A model generated the notes under the pieces. The model did no database searches and had not been told where the DNA came from. It saw only the letters and a program-made list of their open reading frames with translations. A program made the position numbers and the translations under genes. Positions 31,553-40,342 of a stretch of DNA of 64,000 nucleotides are shown piece by piece. How positions within the stretch are numbered: position 1 is the stretch's first letter; each line of letters starts with the position of its first letter. The stretch comes from Streptomyces narbonensis (GTDB lineage: Bacteria > Actinomycetota > Actinomycetes > Streptomycetales > Streptomycetaceae): positions 310,001-374,000 of the forward strand of contig NZ_BMSF01000004.1 of the NCBI RefSeq assembly GCF_014649015.1, in the 5' to 3' direction.

Positions 31553-32788
31553 ATGACCGACCTTCACACGCGCGGGGCCGCGACCGGAACAGGGGACCGG
31601 TCGCGGCCCCGCGCCGTCCTGCCCGCGCTCTGCGCCACCCAGATCACGAGCTGGGGCATCGTCTACTACGCCTTCCCCGTCCTGCTCTCCCGGATCACCG
31701 CCGACACCGGCTGGTCCACGGGAGCGGCGACGGGCGCGTTCTCCTTGGCCCTTCTCGTCTCGGCGGCAGCAGGTGTGCCCATCGGCCGCATCCTGGACCG
31801 GCGCGGCCCGCACGTCGTCATGACGGCGGGTTCCGTCCTCGCCGTCGCCGCCGTGCTCGCCGTGGCGGCGGCCCCCAACCTGGCCGCCTTCTATGCCGCC
31901 TGGTCCCTCGCGGGCGTCGCGATGGCGGCCACGTTCTACCAGCCGGCCTTCGCCGCTCTCACCCGGTGGTGGGGGGCCGATCGCGTACGAGCCCTGACGA
32001 TCGTCACCCTTGCCGGCGGCCTGGCGTCCACCGTCTTCGCCCCGCTCACGGCGACCCTCGCCGAACACCTCACCTGGCGCGCCACGTACGTCCTCCTGGC
32101 GGGCATCCTCGCCCTCGTCACCATCCCCGCCCACGCCCTCGCTCTACGAGCCCCCTGGCCACCGGCACCGCCAGACCCGCGCCCGGACAGGACGACGGGG
32201 AACGACGACACCGCCCTCAGCCGCACCTTCGTCCTGCTGGCCATCGCGTTCACGCTCTCCGGCTTCGCGATGTACGCCGTCGTCATCGGCCTCGTGCCGC
32301 TCCTCGAAGAACGTGGCGCGAGCCCGACCGCCGCCGCGTGGGCCCTTGGACTCGGCGGCGCCGGCCAGACCCTCGGCCGCACCCTCTACGCCACCCTCGC
32401 CCGTCGCACCACCGTCACCACCCGCACCGCCACGCTGATCGCCCTCGGCGGTGCCACCACCGCGGCCCTGGCCCTGGTCCCCGGCCCCATCCCGCTCCTG
32501 ATCCTGCTCTCCGTCCTCGCCGGAGTCGTCCGCGGCAACCTCACCCTCCTCCAGGCCACCGCCGTCACCGACCGCTGGGGCACCACCCACTACGGCCGCC
32601 TCTCCGCCCTCCTCACAGCCCCGGCCACCATCGCCGCCGCTCTGGCCCCCTGGGCCGGATCCGTCCTCGCCGGCTCTGTCGGCGGATACAGCGGCCTGTT
32701 CCTCGCCCTGGCCGGAAGCTCCGTCGTGGCAACCCTCTTGGCGACGCGAACGGGTCCGCGGCGTTCTGTCCGGACTCCTGAGGGCTGA
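31553..32788 (+). CDS. Major facilitator superfamily transporter
   Basis: 411 residues with about twelve hydrophobic helices in two halves. TQITSWGIVYYAFPVLLSRI opens the first; the A-motif-like loop is GVPIGRILDRRGPHVV, and the central loop at about 195-220 is Pro/Asp-rich and cytoplasmic. It begins 7 bp after arsI and is probably co-transcribed, so export of an organoarsenical or an oxidised product is a fair inference. No sequence signature fixes the substrate. A 19-bp hairpin follows. Confidence 0.8.
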   Translation: MTDLHTRGAATGTGDRSRPRAVLPALCATQITSWGIVYYAFPVLLSRITADTGWSTGAATGAFSLALLVSAAAGVPIGRILDRRGPHVVMTAGSVLAVAAVLAVAAAPNLAAFYAAWSLAGVAMAATFYQPAFAALTRWWGADRVRALTIVTLAGGLASTVFAPLTATLAEHLTWRATYVLLAGILALVTIPAHALALRAPWPPAPPDPRPDRTTGNDDTALSRTFVLLAIAFTLSGFAMYAVVIGLVPLLEERGASPTAAAWALGLGGAGQTLGRTLYATLARRTTVTTRTATLIALGGATTAALALVPGPIPLLILLSVLAGVVRGNLTLLQATAVTDRWGTTHYGRLSALLTAPATIAAALAPWAGSVLAGSVGGYSGLFLALAGSSVVATLLATRTGPRRSVRTPEG

Positions 32789-32830
32789 GGTCCACCAGCG
32801 CGCGACAGAGCGCGGTGGCGTCCTCGATCG

Positions 32831-32873
32831 CCTCCACGAATCCCCAGGTCGCTTACCTGGGGATTCGTGGAGG
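32831..32873. terminator. 19-bp perfect hairpin between MFS and SulP genes
   Basis: Left arm 32831-32849 starts CCTCCACGAATCCCC and the right arm 32855-32873 is its exact reverse complement; the loop is CGCTT. Located between convergent genes, it can end transcription from both sides. Confidence 0.85.
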
Positions 32874-32947
32874 AGGATGGCGGGCATCGGCTCCGAAGGG
32901 CACGGTCGGGGCGTGGAGATCGGACCCTTCAGAGCGGACGCGGGCTG

Positions 32948-34438
32948 TCAATGACCGGCTGCGAGTTCGCCGCTCAGCTTGTCGTGCAAGACGGCGCTCG
33001 GGCTGTTGAGGCCGGTGATCTCGACGGTCTTGCCGCGCTGGGCGTACTTGGTCTCGATGGCGTCGAGGGCGGCGACGGAGGAGGCGTCCCAGATGTGCGC
33101 CGAGCTCAGATCGATGATCACCTTGTCAGGGTCGGTGGCGTAGTTGAACTGGCCGACGAGGTCGTTGGAGGAGGCGAAGAACAGCTCGCCGGTGACCCGG
33201 TAGACGACCGTCGTGCCGTCGGGGTCGACCACGGCGGTGACCTCGGCGAGGTGGGCGACCCGCTTGGCGAAAATGACCATGGCGGTGATGGATCCCAGGA
33301 CGACGCCGATGGCGAGGTTGTGGGTGGCGACGACTGCGGCAACGGTGATCACCATGACGCCGATCTCGCCGGCGGGCATCCGCTTGAGGGTCTTCGGAGC
33401 GATGGAGTGCCAGTCGAAGGTCGCGAACGACACCATGATCATGACGGCGACCAGGGCGGCCATGGGGATGTCGGAGACGACCGGGCCGAAGGCGATGCAC
33501 AGCACCATCAGGAACGCGCCGGCCAGGAAGGTCGACAGACGGGTACGGGCGCCGGAGACCTTCACGTTGATCATCGTCTGGCCGATCATGGCGCAACCGC
33601 CCATGCCGCCGAAGAAGCCGGTGACGATGTTGGCGACGCCCTGGCCGATGGACTCTCGGGTCTTGTTGGAGTGGGTGTCGGTGATGTCGTCGACCAGCTT
33701 CGCGGTCATCAGCGACTCCATCAGTCCGACCAGCGCCATCGCGAACGCGTACGGGGCGATCGTCGTCAGCGTGTCCAGCGTGAACGGCACGTCCGGCAGG
33801 CCCGGCACGGGCAGGGATGACGGCAGTTCGCCCTTGTCGCCGACGGTCGGCACCGCGATGGCCGCACCGACGGTGATGACGGTGAGGATGGCGATGGAGA
33901 CCAGCGGTGCCGGGATCACGGTGGTGATCTTCGGGAAGAACACCATGAGTGCCAGGCCGGCGGCGATCAGCGGGTAGACGGGCCAGGGAACGTCGGTCAT
34001 CTCGGGGACCTGCGCCATGAAGATCAGGATCGCGAGGGAGTTGACGAAGCCGACCATGACCGAGCGCGGGATGAATCGCATCAGCTTCGCCACCCCGAGC
34101 GCACCGAGGATCACCTGGAAGACGCCGGCCAGGATGACGGCAGCGATCAGGTAGCCCAGGCCGTGCTCACGGTTGAGCGGGGCGATGACGAGGGCGATGG
34201 CACCGGTCGCGGCGGAGATCATCGCCCGCCGGCCACCGACGATCGAGATGACGACGGCCATGGTGAAGGAGGCGAACAGACCGATCGCCGGATCGACCCC
34301 GGCGATGATGGAGAACGAGATCGCCTCGGGGATCAGGGCGAGCGCGACGACCAGACCGGCCAGGACCTCGGTACGCCAGACCTTCGGGTCACGCAGCCAG
34401 TCGGGCTTCAAGTCGCGCAGGCGCGCGGCCGGGGACAC
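32948..34438 (-). CDS. SulP-family anion transporter with STAS domain
   Basis: About 496 residues. The membrane part begins DLKPDWLRDPKVWRTEVLAG and has the SulP signature LALIPEAISFSIIAGVDPAI, MVGFVNSLAILIFMAQ and GGMGGCAMIGQTMINVK. A C-terminal STAS domain (residues about 395-490) includes KVIIDLSSAHIWDASSVAAL. Typical substrates are sulfate or bicarbonate; arsenate-like and chromate-like oxyanions can be carried by sulfate permeases. The start is uncertain: GTG at 34438 gives the usual short N-terminus before the DLKPDWLR block, while earlier TTG and GTG codons are possible. Divergent from a MerR gene. Confidence 0.85.
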   Translation of the reverse strand: MSPAARLRDLKPDWLRDPKVWRTEVLAGLVVALALIPEAISFSIIAGVDPAIGLFASFTMAVVISIVGGRRAMISAATGAIALVIAPLNREHGLGYLIAAVILAGVFQVILGALGVAKLMRFIPRSVMVGFVNSLAILIFMAQVPEMTDVPWPVYPLIAAGLALMVFFPKITTVIPAPLVSIAILTVITVGAAIAVPTVGDKGELPSSLPVPGLPDVPFTLDTLTTIAPYAFAMALVGLMESLMTAKLVDDITDTHSNKTRESIGQGVANIVTGFFGGMGGCAMIGQTMINVKVSGARTRLSTFLAGAFLMVLCIAFGPVVSDIPMAALVAVMIMVSFATFDWHSIAPKTLKRMPAGEIGVMVITVAAVVATHNLAIGVVLGSITAMVIFAKRVAHLAEVTAVVDPDGTTVVYRVTGELFFASSNDLVGQFNYATDPDKVIIDLSSAHIWDASSVAALDAIETKYAQRGKTVEITGLNSPSAVLHDKLSGELAAGH

Positions 34439-34778
34439 GGTGGAAGCAGCAGAAGACAAGAGGAAAGGAACCTGTCGTTCTCGGGCACGCCCCGATCGGC
34501 AGGCCGGGGCAGGCGGGAGGACGCGGAGGGACCAGGTCGGCACTCCGCGGGCGGCTCCGTCAGAGCGGAGCCGGAAGGCCAGGAAGAGACGGAGCGCGCC
34601 CGCGCGACAACCCGGGGCTCACGTCCTGGGGCGAAGTGTCACGGCGGGCAGGCGGCGGCGCCGGGCGTCATGGGCTCGCGCACGCTTCCCTCCTGCAACA
34701 ATCGGAACTTCACCGGGGCGCCATCGGCCCGGACGCGGCAACAGCGGGGCAGCAGAGTTCCGCCCTCACCACCAGCAA

Positions 34779-34802
34779 CTCTACCCTAACGTTAGAGTAG
34801 AG
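34779..34802. promoter_or_regulatory. 24-bp palindrome upstream of merR-like gene
   Basis: CTCTACCCTAAC and GTTAGAGTAGAG are inverted copies with a single mismatch. It lies in the SulP/MerR divergent region, about 60 bp before the chosen MerR start, and is the obvious operator candidate for that MerR protein. Confidence 0.7.
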
Positions 34803-34863
34803 ATCGGTGGCCCCCACACGGGCCGAGGCCGACCGAGACGAGAAGGACCAGAGGATCACGGGC

Positions 34864-35277
34864 GTGGACGGCAAGCACATGCAGATCGGAGAGGTCGCCG
34901 CACGGACCGAACTGTCCCTGCGCACCATCCGCCACTACGAGGAGAGCGGCCTCGTGGTCCCCTCCGCCCGCTCCCAGGGCGGCTTCCGCCTCTACACGGA
35001 CGGCGACGTCGCCCGCCTCATGGTCATCCGCCGGATGAAGCCGCTCGGCTTCACCCTGGACCAGATGCGCGACCTGCTGGATGCCACCGACCATCTCGAC
35101 GCCGAGGCCGACCTCGACGCGGACGAGCGCGAGGCCCTGCTGAAGCGCGTGCGCGAGTACCAGCAGGCCGCCGCCGAGCAGGTCGAGAAGCTGCGTATCC
35201 AGCTCACCCGCGCCGAAGATTTCGAAGGCACCCTCCGTGCCCGCCTGGAGCAGAACACCCCCGCAGCCCGCGCCTGA
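34864..35277 (+). CDS. MerR-family transcriptional regulator
   Basis: About 137 residues. HTH: MQIGEVAARTELSLRTIRHY, then EESGLVVPSARSQGGFRLYT. The dimer helix has acidic DHLDAEADLDADEREALLKR. There are no cysteines in the C-terminal half, so metal sensing is unlikely; a small-molecule or redox-independent role is more probable. The GTG at 34864 lies behind AGAGG; ATG at 34879 and GTG at 34807 are alternatives. It is paired divergently with the SulP transporter and probably controls it. Confidence 0.8.
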   Translation: MDGKHMQIGEVAARTELSLRTIRHYEESGLVVPSARSQGGFRLYTDGDVARLMVIRRMKPLGFTLDQMRDLLDATDHLDAEADLDADEREALLKRVREYQQAAAEQVEKLRIQLTRAEDFEGTLRARLEQNTPAARA

Positions 35278-35722
35278 GGACGATCCGAGGATTGCCTCCG
35301 TCCACCGTCCAGCAATACCTGCGGCCCGCTGTGGAGGTAGCGGTGGAGGGTGCTTGAGGTGGCGTCGACGAAGCTCCCGGAGATGGCGTCGGCGTCGACC
35401 CAGCGGACCTGAGCGTGCTTCCAAGGTTCGCGGTTTCGGGTTCGCCGGTCCAACACCCTCGCCAGCCGACACCGGCGCCAAGCTTAAGGACTTCATGTTC
35501 TGCGCCTCCTGAACCTGCGTGCTCTCCCAAGTAGGCGTCGACTCGGGCCGGCCCGCCCGAAGAGGCGAGTGATGACACGCACGACCGACTCACCAGAACG
35601 GGGGCTTTCGTGGCTCAAGCAGGGCGGCGGAAGCCCGGGATGGCCAGGGAGGCTTCGTCCTGCCGTCGCCAGTGCGCGGTAGCGTCGCCGAGAGGACCCA
35701 TCAGGGAAGGAACGATCACCGG
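35278..35722. other. Spacer with no confident gene
   Basis: 445 bp between merR and the HAD gene. On the minus strand, 35279-35456 can be read as a short peptide containing HAQVRWVDADAISGSFVDAT, which looks protein-like but lacks clear ends and may be a remnant. The HAD gene's promoter must lie here. Confidence 0.4.
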
Positions 35723-36376
35723 ATGCCGTACAGCACTGATGTCGCCGACAGGCGCGGCCTGATCCTCGACTTCGCCGGGGTGCTTACCGCGAGCCCGATC
35801 GATGTCCACCGCGCCTGGTGCGTGTCGGAAGGGCTGGCTCCGGGAGCGTGGCGCAGCACTCTCAACGATCACCCAGAGGGCCGACGTCTGTACGCGGCCC
35901 TGGAGGTCGGGGAGATCGGGCAAGCCGAGTGGAACGAGGGCACCGCGCCCCTCCTGGGCGCGCATGTGAACCCGGTGAACCTGATGGGACGCGCCTGGGC
36001 CGAAGTGCCTGCGGCCCGCCGCATGATCGCGCTCGCACGTGCCGCGCGTGCCGCCGGTCACCGGCTCGCGTTGCTGTCCAACAGCTTCGGGCTCGACCCG
36101 TTCAACCCATACGAACACGTCGGTATCTGGGACCTGTTCGACGTCCACGTCGTGTCCGAGCTGGCCGGGTTGGCCAAGCCCGATCCCGCGATCTACGAGC
36201 TCACCCTGGATCAGATCGGGTTGCCGGCCGAGCGGTGCGTCTTCGTGGATGATCACGCGGTGAACCTTCCGCCGGCCGCCGATCTGGGCATCGCCACCGT
36301 CCACGTCACGGACGAGGACACGGCCGTGGCCGAGCTGGAGGCCCTCCTCGGTGTCACGGCGGTGCTCGCCGCGTAA
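35723..36376 (+). CDS. HAD-superfamily hydrolase
   Basis: 217 residues. Motif I is GLILDFAGVLTASP, with Ala at the second Asp position as in several HAD subfamilies. Motif II is LALLSNSFG, motif III includes the Lys of AGLAKPDPAIYEL, and motif IV is RCVFVDDHAVNLPPAADLG. This is close to epoxide-hydrolase N-terminal or haloacid dehalogenase class IA phosphatases. A small phosphate ester is the probable substrate. ATG is preceded by GGGAAGGAACG. It stands alone 89 bp before the XRE regulator and might serve the sugar operon downstream. Confidence 0.78.
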   Translation: MPYSTDVADRRGLILDFAGVLTASPIDVHRAWCVSEGLAPGAWRSTLNDHPEGRRLYAALEVGEIGQAEWNEGTAPLLGAHVNPVNLMGRAWAEVPAARRMIALARAARAAGHRLALLSNSFGLDPFNPYEHVGIWDLFDVHVVSELAGLAKPDPAIYELTLDQIGLPAERCVFVDDHAVNLPPAADLGIATVHVTDEDTAVAELEALLGVTAVLAA

Positions 36377-36465
36377 GGCCAACTGCATTCTGATCAAAGG
36401 CTGTCGACCTCACCGTTCCTGCCAGTACTGTCCGTGTGGGGCCCATCACGCGGAGGTTCTGGATC

Positions 36466-37668
36466 ATGCAGTGGTCGGAGTACACCACCTCTGAGCGCTT
36501 GAAGGCGCTGCGCGGCGGGATGACACAGGAGCAGTTGGCGGAGGCCGCCGGCGTGTCCGTCGGCGTCGTCCGCAAGCTCGAACGCGGCGGGACGGCGTCT
36601 CTGCCATCCCTTCTCTCGATTGCCGACTCGCTCGGTACGGACATCGCCGTGCTCCTCGGCCAGCAGGCGCCCCGCAGGTCCATGGACCGCGACGAGCGGG
36701 CCGCGCTGCGCATGGTTTCCGCGGCCACCCACGACGCCGCCATCGGCATTCCCACCGATGTCGATCCTGGCACTGTCGAAGAGCTCCGCACTGTCGTCCG
36801 GCGTGCGGATGCCGCCTACTGGGGAGGCCGATACACCGAGCTCGGCACCCTCTTGGGCCGGCTTCTCCCCGAGGCGCGAGCCAGGTTCGACGCCTCGGGC
36901 ACGGCCGAGCGAGAGGCCGCCTCCGGCGTCCTGATCGACACCTTCCAGACCGCGGGCATGGCCGCCAACGTCCTCGGTTCCCGTGACCTCGCGTATGCGG
37001 CGCTGACGTACGGCCGTCAGATCGCCGTGCAGGGCGGTGACGACCTGCGTGATGCCCACCTCGCCGCCACGACCGCGTGGGTCAATCTCCGCGATGGCCG
37101 TACCAAGCAGGGGTTCCTCCTCGCCTCGGCGCAGGCCGACCGGATCGAACCCAAGATGAGCGAGCACGACCCGGACCGGCTCAGCGTGTACGGGCAGCTC
37201 GTCACGAACGCCGCCGTCGCCGCCTCCCGGGGCGGCGCGAGTGCTGACGGCGCCCGCGAGTACCTCTCCCAGGCCCATGCCGTCGCCGCCCGCATAGGTG
37301 AGGAGCACGCCCGTGGCTCCCACGCCCAGCCGTACGGACCGATGTACGCCGCCACGCAGGCCATGAGCATCGCCGTGGCCCTCGGCGATACGGCCGGAGC
37401 GCTGCGCCTCTTGGACACCGTCCGCCTGGACGACACCGTGCCCCTGGCCACCCGCGCCCGCTACGGCCTCGACGTCGCCCTCACCCAGGTCGAATGCCGA
37501 CGCTGGGACGCCGCCGCCGACACCCTCCAGGCCGTCTGTGCGATGGCCCCGGGATGGGTGCGCCACCAGATGCTCCCCGGCGTCATCATCAGCCGGCTCG
37601 CCGGGGTGTCCGTCAACCGGCTGAGGGGTCTCGCCGACTCCGCGGGCGTTCCGCTAGGGGTGCGCTGA
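36466..37668 (+). CDS. XRE-family regulator with long helical C-terminal domain
   Basis: 400 residues. The HTH occupies residues 14-65: RLKALRGGMTQEQLAEAAGV, SVGVVRKLERGGTASLPSLL, then SIADSLGTDIAVLLG. The remaining 330 residues are Ala-rich helical repeats of TPR type (DLAYAALTYGRQIAVQGGDD, YGQLVTNAAVAASRGGASAD), a shape typical of Streptomyces regulators that sense peptides or metabolites. ATG follows GGAGG by nine bases. It precedes the glycosyltransferase operon in the same direction and is its likely regulator. Confidence 0.83.
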   Translation: MQWSEYTTSERLKALRGGMTQEQLAEAAGVSVGVVRKLERGGTASLPSLLSIADSLGTDIAVLLGQQAPRRSMDRDERAALRMVSAATHDAAIGIPTDVDPGTVEELRTVVRRADAAYWGGRYTELGTLLGRLLPEARARFDASGTAEREAASGVLIDTFQTAGMAANVLGSRDLAYAALTYGRQIAVQGGDDLRDAHLAATTAWVNLRDGRTKQGFLLASAQADRIEPKMSEHDPDRLSVYGQLVTNAAVAASRGGASADGAREYLSQAHAVAARIGEEHARGSHAQPYGPMYAATQAMSIAVALGDTAGALRLLDTVRLDDTVPLATRARYGLDVALTQVECRRWDAAADTLQAVCAMAPGWVRHQMLPGVIISRLAGVSVNRLRGLADSAGVPLGVR

Positions 37669-37674
37669 CCCTCG

Positions 37675-37815
37675 TCAGCACTGCAACGATCCGTAGTGTT
37701 CGTAGGGCCACCACCAGCCCGACTGCCACGGGTCGTTGCACACCTCGGCGCGAGATCTCTTCCGCTGCCACGGGGCGTGGCACAGCTGCCGAGGACGGGT
37801 TGCCTTCGACGTCAC
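37675..37815 (-). CDS. Small Trp/Cys-rich protein (46 aa), putative
   Basis: A short minus-strand frame between two plus-strand genes. Its second half is highly distinctive: LCHAPWQRKRSRAEVCNDPW, then QSGWWWPYEHYGSLQC and TGA. Third codon positions are almost all G or C, which supports real coding. The GTG at 37815 is assumed; an ATG at 37863 would add 16 residues with poorer codon bias. Cys, His and Trp content suggests a metal-bound or membrane-surface mini-protein. I do not recognise a named family. Confidence 0.45.
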   Translation of the reverse strand: MTSKATRPRQLCHAPWQRKRSRAEVCNDPWQSGWWWPYEHYGSLQC

Positions 37816-37861
37816 GGGCCGTGCCTGGGCCCGAGCACGGCAGCGCAGCAGCCTTGTGGGC

Positions 37862-38308
37862 ATGCCGATCAACCCGCCCGGCGGCCTCGGGCACGTGCCC
37901 ATCGCCGTCTACATCTGCGCCGCCACCTCAACCGACATCCGTGCCGGTGAGGAGCTCGGCCGCTATTACGCCGACGCCCGGCACTGGCACGTCGCCGGTG
38001 CCTGGTCCGATTTCGACCCGACGCTCCCGCTCGCGGAACGGCCCGGCTGGCAGGCCGTCACGTCCGCCCTCTCCGCAGGAATGATCCGGGGCATCGCCGT
38101 CAGCGCCCTCACCCACGTCGCCACCGACGCGGCCCAGTTCGCCAGCCTCAGAGTCCTCATCCGCGAGCGGGGAGGATTCCTCGTGGACGCATCGGGCGCC
38201 TCGCCGGTCCGCCGTACCCCCGACCAGCGCCGACGACGCCGAGACATCGCGGACGCGGCTTCCGGTTGGTCCCCGCAGGGCGATACGCCCAAGGACGACA
38301 CCCCGTGA
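37862..38308 (+). CDS. Hypothetical protein, resolvase-like fold suspected
   Basis: 148 residues starting MPINPPGGLGHVPIAVYICA. The middle (GEELGRYYADARHWHVAGAW, then RPGWQAVTSALSAGMIRGIA, VSALTHVATDAAQFASLRVL) is arranged like the catalytic domain of a small serine recombinase, but Ser at the expected position and the conserved Arg residues are not convincing and no DNA-binding domain follows. It may be a degenerate recombinase or a Rossmann-like protein. Its stop overlaps the next start (GTGA). Confidence 0.55.
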   Translation: MPINPPGGLGHVPIAVYICAATSTDIRAGEELGRYYADARHWHVAGAWSDFDPTLPLAERPGWQAVTSALSAGMIRGIAVSALTHVATDAAQFASLRVLIRERGGFLVDASGASPVRRTPDQRRRRRDIADAASGWSPQGDTPKDDTP

Positions 38309-38499
38309 CGGCGGAGCGGGCGTGGGTCGGCGACCTAGTCAGGGACGGAACTGGACGGCGCGCGATCGTGACCGACGTCCGAGCCGGCGGCACCGTCTGG
38401 GTGCTTCGACCGCCGACCGGCGGCGGCCCGAACTGGGAGACCGACGCCCCCGACACCCTCGAAATCCTCGCCCGCGCCGGCACTCGGGACAGCCAGTGA
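38305..38499 (+). CDS. Small beta-rich protein, 64 aa
   Basis: A GTG-start gene overlapping its upstream neighbour by four bases. WVGDLVRDGTGRRAIVTDVR, then AGGTVWVLRPPTGGGPNWET looks like a small SH3/KOW-type beta barrel. No catalytic residues are apparent. Translational coupling on its upstream side, and the following gene within 0-80 bp depending on start, place it in the operon. Function unknown. Confidence 0.6.
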   Translation: MTAERAWVGDLVRDGTGRRAIVTDVRAGGTVWVLRPPTGGGPNWETDAPDTLEILARAGTRDSQ

Positions 38500-38579
38500 T
38501 CCCCACTCACCCGGCGTCCTCTGGCAGCCGCCGCCTCATCCGTCATGCCCGTGCGCCACGTCCGGAAGGCGAAGCCCCT

Positions 38580-39467
38580 GTGTACGCGTTCGGCCTGTGC
38601 ATCGACCAGCAGTACCTCGTCCCCGGTCTCGCCACCCTCGGCGGCCTGGCCGACAGCCTCACCCCGGCCGCCCGCCGCAACGCCGCCGTGCGAGTGCTCA
38701 CCCTCGACCTCACCCATACGCATGCCCTCCTCCTCTCCGACTTCGCCAAGCGGTCCGGATTCGGCTCCTTCGACCTCCGCCACTGCTCCCCGCTGCGGAC
38801 CTCCCGCATGGCCGACGCCTCCTACATCACCGTCACCACCTACCTGCGCTTCGAGTTCACGTCGGAATTCGTCCGCAGGCCCTACCTGATCTACGTGGAC
38901 GCGGACGTCCTCGTCCGGGGCGACCTCACCGACCCGCTGGGCTCCCTCGGGCCGTACGAGACCGGCGCCGTGCGCGACGAGTTCAACCCGGCCGTCGGCG
39001 AGTGCCCGGCGCTGCCCGGAGCCGCCGAACGCTGGCCCCACCTGCAAGGGAGCCCCTACTTCAACGCGGGCGTGCTCTGGACCCACACCGACCACATGCC
39101 CCGCATCCGCCGAGGCGTCGAGCAGGCCCTGATCCACGCCCGGCGCCACATCCTCCACAACGACCAGGACGCCCTGAACCTGTGGCTTCTGCGATCCGGC
39201 CGAGTGCGACCGGTGGCCGGCGGCTTCAACCGGTTCGAGGTCGGCCGATTCCTTGAGCGCGGGAACTGGGTACGCCGGGTCGTCACGCGCTCGCCGAAGC
39301 CCGATCCGGCAGCCGCCCTCGTGCATTTCGTCGGTCCCGAGAAGCCGTGGCAGGCTGACTGCCCCGTTACGGTGGACGTCGTCGAGTACCGCCGGCATCT
39401 GGCGCACGTCATGCGGCACGTTCGGCGTCTGGGTGCCATCGGTATGGAACCGGTGGGTGTGCGGTGA
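38580..39467 (+). CDS. Glycosyltransferase family 8-like
   Basis: About 295 residues. AFGLCIDQQYLVPGLATLGG opens the nucleotide-sugar fold. YLIYVDADVLVRGDLTDPL contains the GT8 DxD metal site (Asp107, Asp109), and ILHNDQDALNLWL is the conserved downstream motif. FNAGVLWTH is also typical. Such retaining enzymes transfer galactose or glucose from UDP-sugars. GTG at 38580 has GGAAGG upstream; GTG at 38496 would overlap the previous stop and add 28 residues. Its stop overlaps the following kinase start. Confidence 0.8.
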   Translation: MYAFGLCIDQQYLVPGLATLGGLADSLTPAARRNAAVRVLTLDLTHTHALLLSDFAKRSGFGSFDLRHCSPLRTSRMADASYITVTTYLRFEFTSEFVRRPYLIYVDADVLVRGDLTDPLGSLGPYETGAVRDEFNPAVGECPALPGAAERWPHLQGSPYFNAGVLWTHTDHMPRIRRGVEQALIHARRHILHNDQDALNLWLLRSGRVRPVAGGFNRFEVGRFLERGNWVRRVVTRSPKPDPAAALVHFVGPEKPWQADCPVTVDVVEYRRHLAHVMRHVRRLGAIGMEPVGVR

Positions 39468-40342
39468 CTGCGGGAGTTCCGGCCGCCGTCTCGCGCGCCT
39501 GCACCGCCCTGGTTGGTGCTCCGGCCATCACCGCTTCCCGTCTGTCCGCCCGCTCGCGCACGGCCGTGTACCGGGCGGGTCTGGTCGACGGCCGGAGCGT
39601 GGTGGTCAAGCTGTACGCGGCCACCGCACTCCGCAACGCGATCACGGAGAGCGCGGCGATCCGTGCCGTAGCCGACCACGTCCCCGTCCCGGCCGTCCTC
39701 GGATACGGCCACATCCCCGGCCACGAGGCGACCGCCCTCATCACCACCGACCTCGGTCCACTCACCCTCGGCAGCGCCATGCGCTCCGGCCGGATCTCCG
39801 AGGAACGAGCCCTGAAAGACCTGGCCGGCCTGCTCGGCCGCCTGCACCGGGCCCCCGTCCAGTCGTTCGCGCCCCGCCGACCGTTCTACGAGCAGGTCAC
39901 CTCACTCGGCCGCCGCTGCCCGCCCAGCAGCCTCGACCGCATCGCGCCCGCCCTGGCCGCCATCGCCGACGCCGCCCACACGGCGCCCGTGTGGTGCCAC
40001 GGCGACCTGCACGGCGACAACATCGTGCTCGCCGGCCCCAGCGCCGTCCGCCACCTGGTCGACTTCACCGACGCCGCAGCCGGCCCCCGCGAATCCGACG
40101 TCGCCCAGACCCTCGTCATGACCGACGCCCTCTCGACCCTCCGGGCCCGCACAGTCACCGACGCCTACCCCCTCGCCCTCGACCACCACCTGCTGGCCGC
40201 CTGGGCCGTCTTCCACACCACGCGCTCCTGGGCCCATTCCTCCCCGGGCGAAGACCGCGCCCTGTGGGCCCGCCGCCTGGACGACCTCAGCCGACGGACC
40301 CCGCACCTCTTCCGCACACGCCGCCCGGAAAGGACGCGCTGA
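39464..40342 (+). CDS. APH-fold phosphotransferase (sugar/amine kinase)
   Basis: 292 residues of the aminoglycoside phosphotransferase/choline kinase fold. Lys49 lies in SVVVKLYAAT, the catalytic loop is WCHGDLHGDNIVLAG (179-189), and the metal Asp is in VDFTDAAAGPRESDVAQTLV. In this operon the natural substrate is more likely a sugar, aminosugar or cyclitol than an antibiotic. GTG start inside the GTGA overlap with the GT8 gene; its own stop overlaps the next ATG (TGATG). Confidence 0.8.
   Translation: MTAGVPAAVSRACTALVGAPAITASRLSARSRTAVYRAGLVDGRSVVVKLYAATALRNAITESAAIRAVADHVPVPAVLGYGHIPGHEATALITTDLGPLTLGSAMRSGRISEERALKDLAGLLGRLHRAPVQSFAPRRPFYEQVTSLGRRCPPSSLDRIAPALAAIADAAHTAPVWCHGDLHGDNIVLAGPSAVRHLVDFTDAAAGPRESDVAQTLVMTDALSTLRARTVTDAYPLALDHHLLAAWAVFHTTRSWAHSSPGEDRALWARRLDDLSRRTPHLFRTRRPERTR

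Noticed and set aside
37862..38308. Functional serine recombinase
   Set aside because: The fold looks similar, but the catalytic Ser and Arg set and a DNA-binding domain are not visible. Kept as a hypothetical protein.
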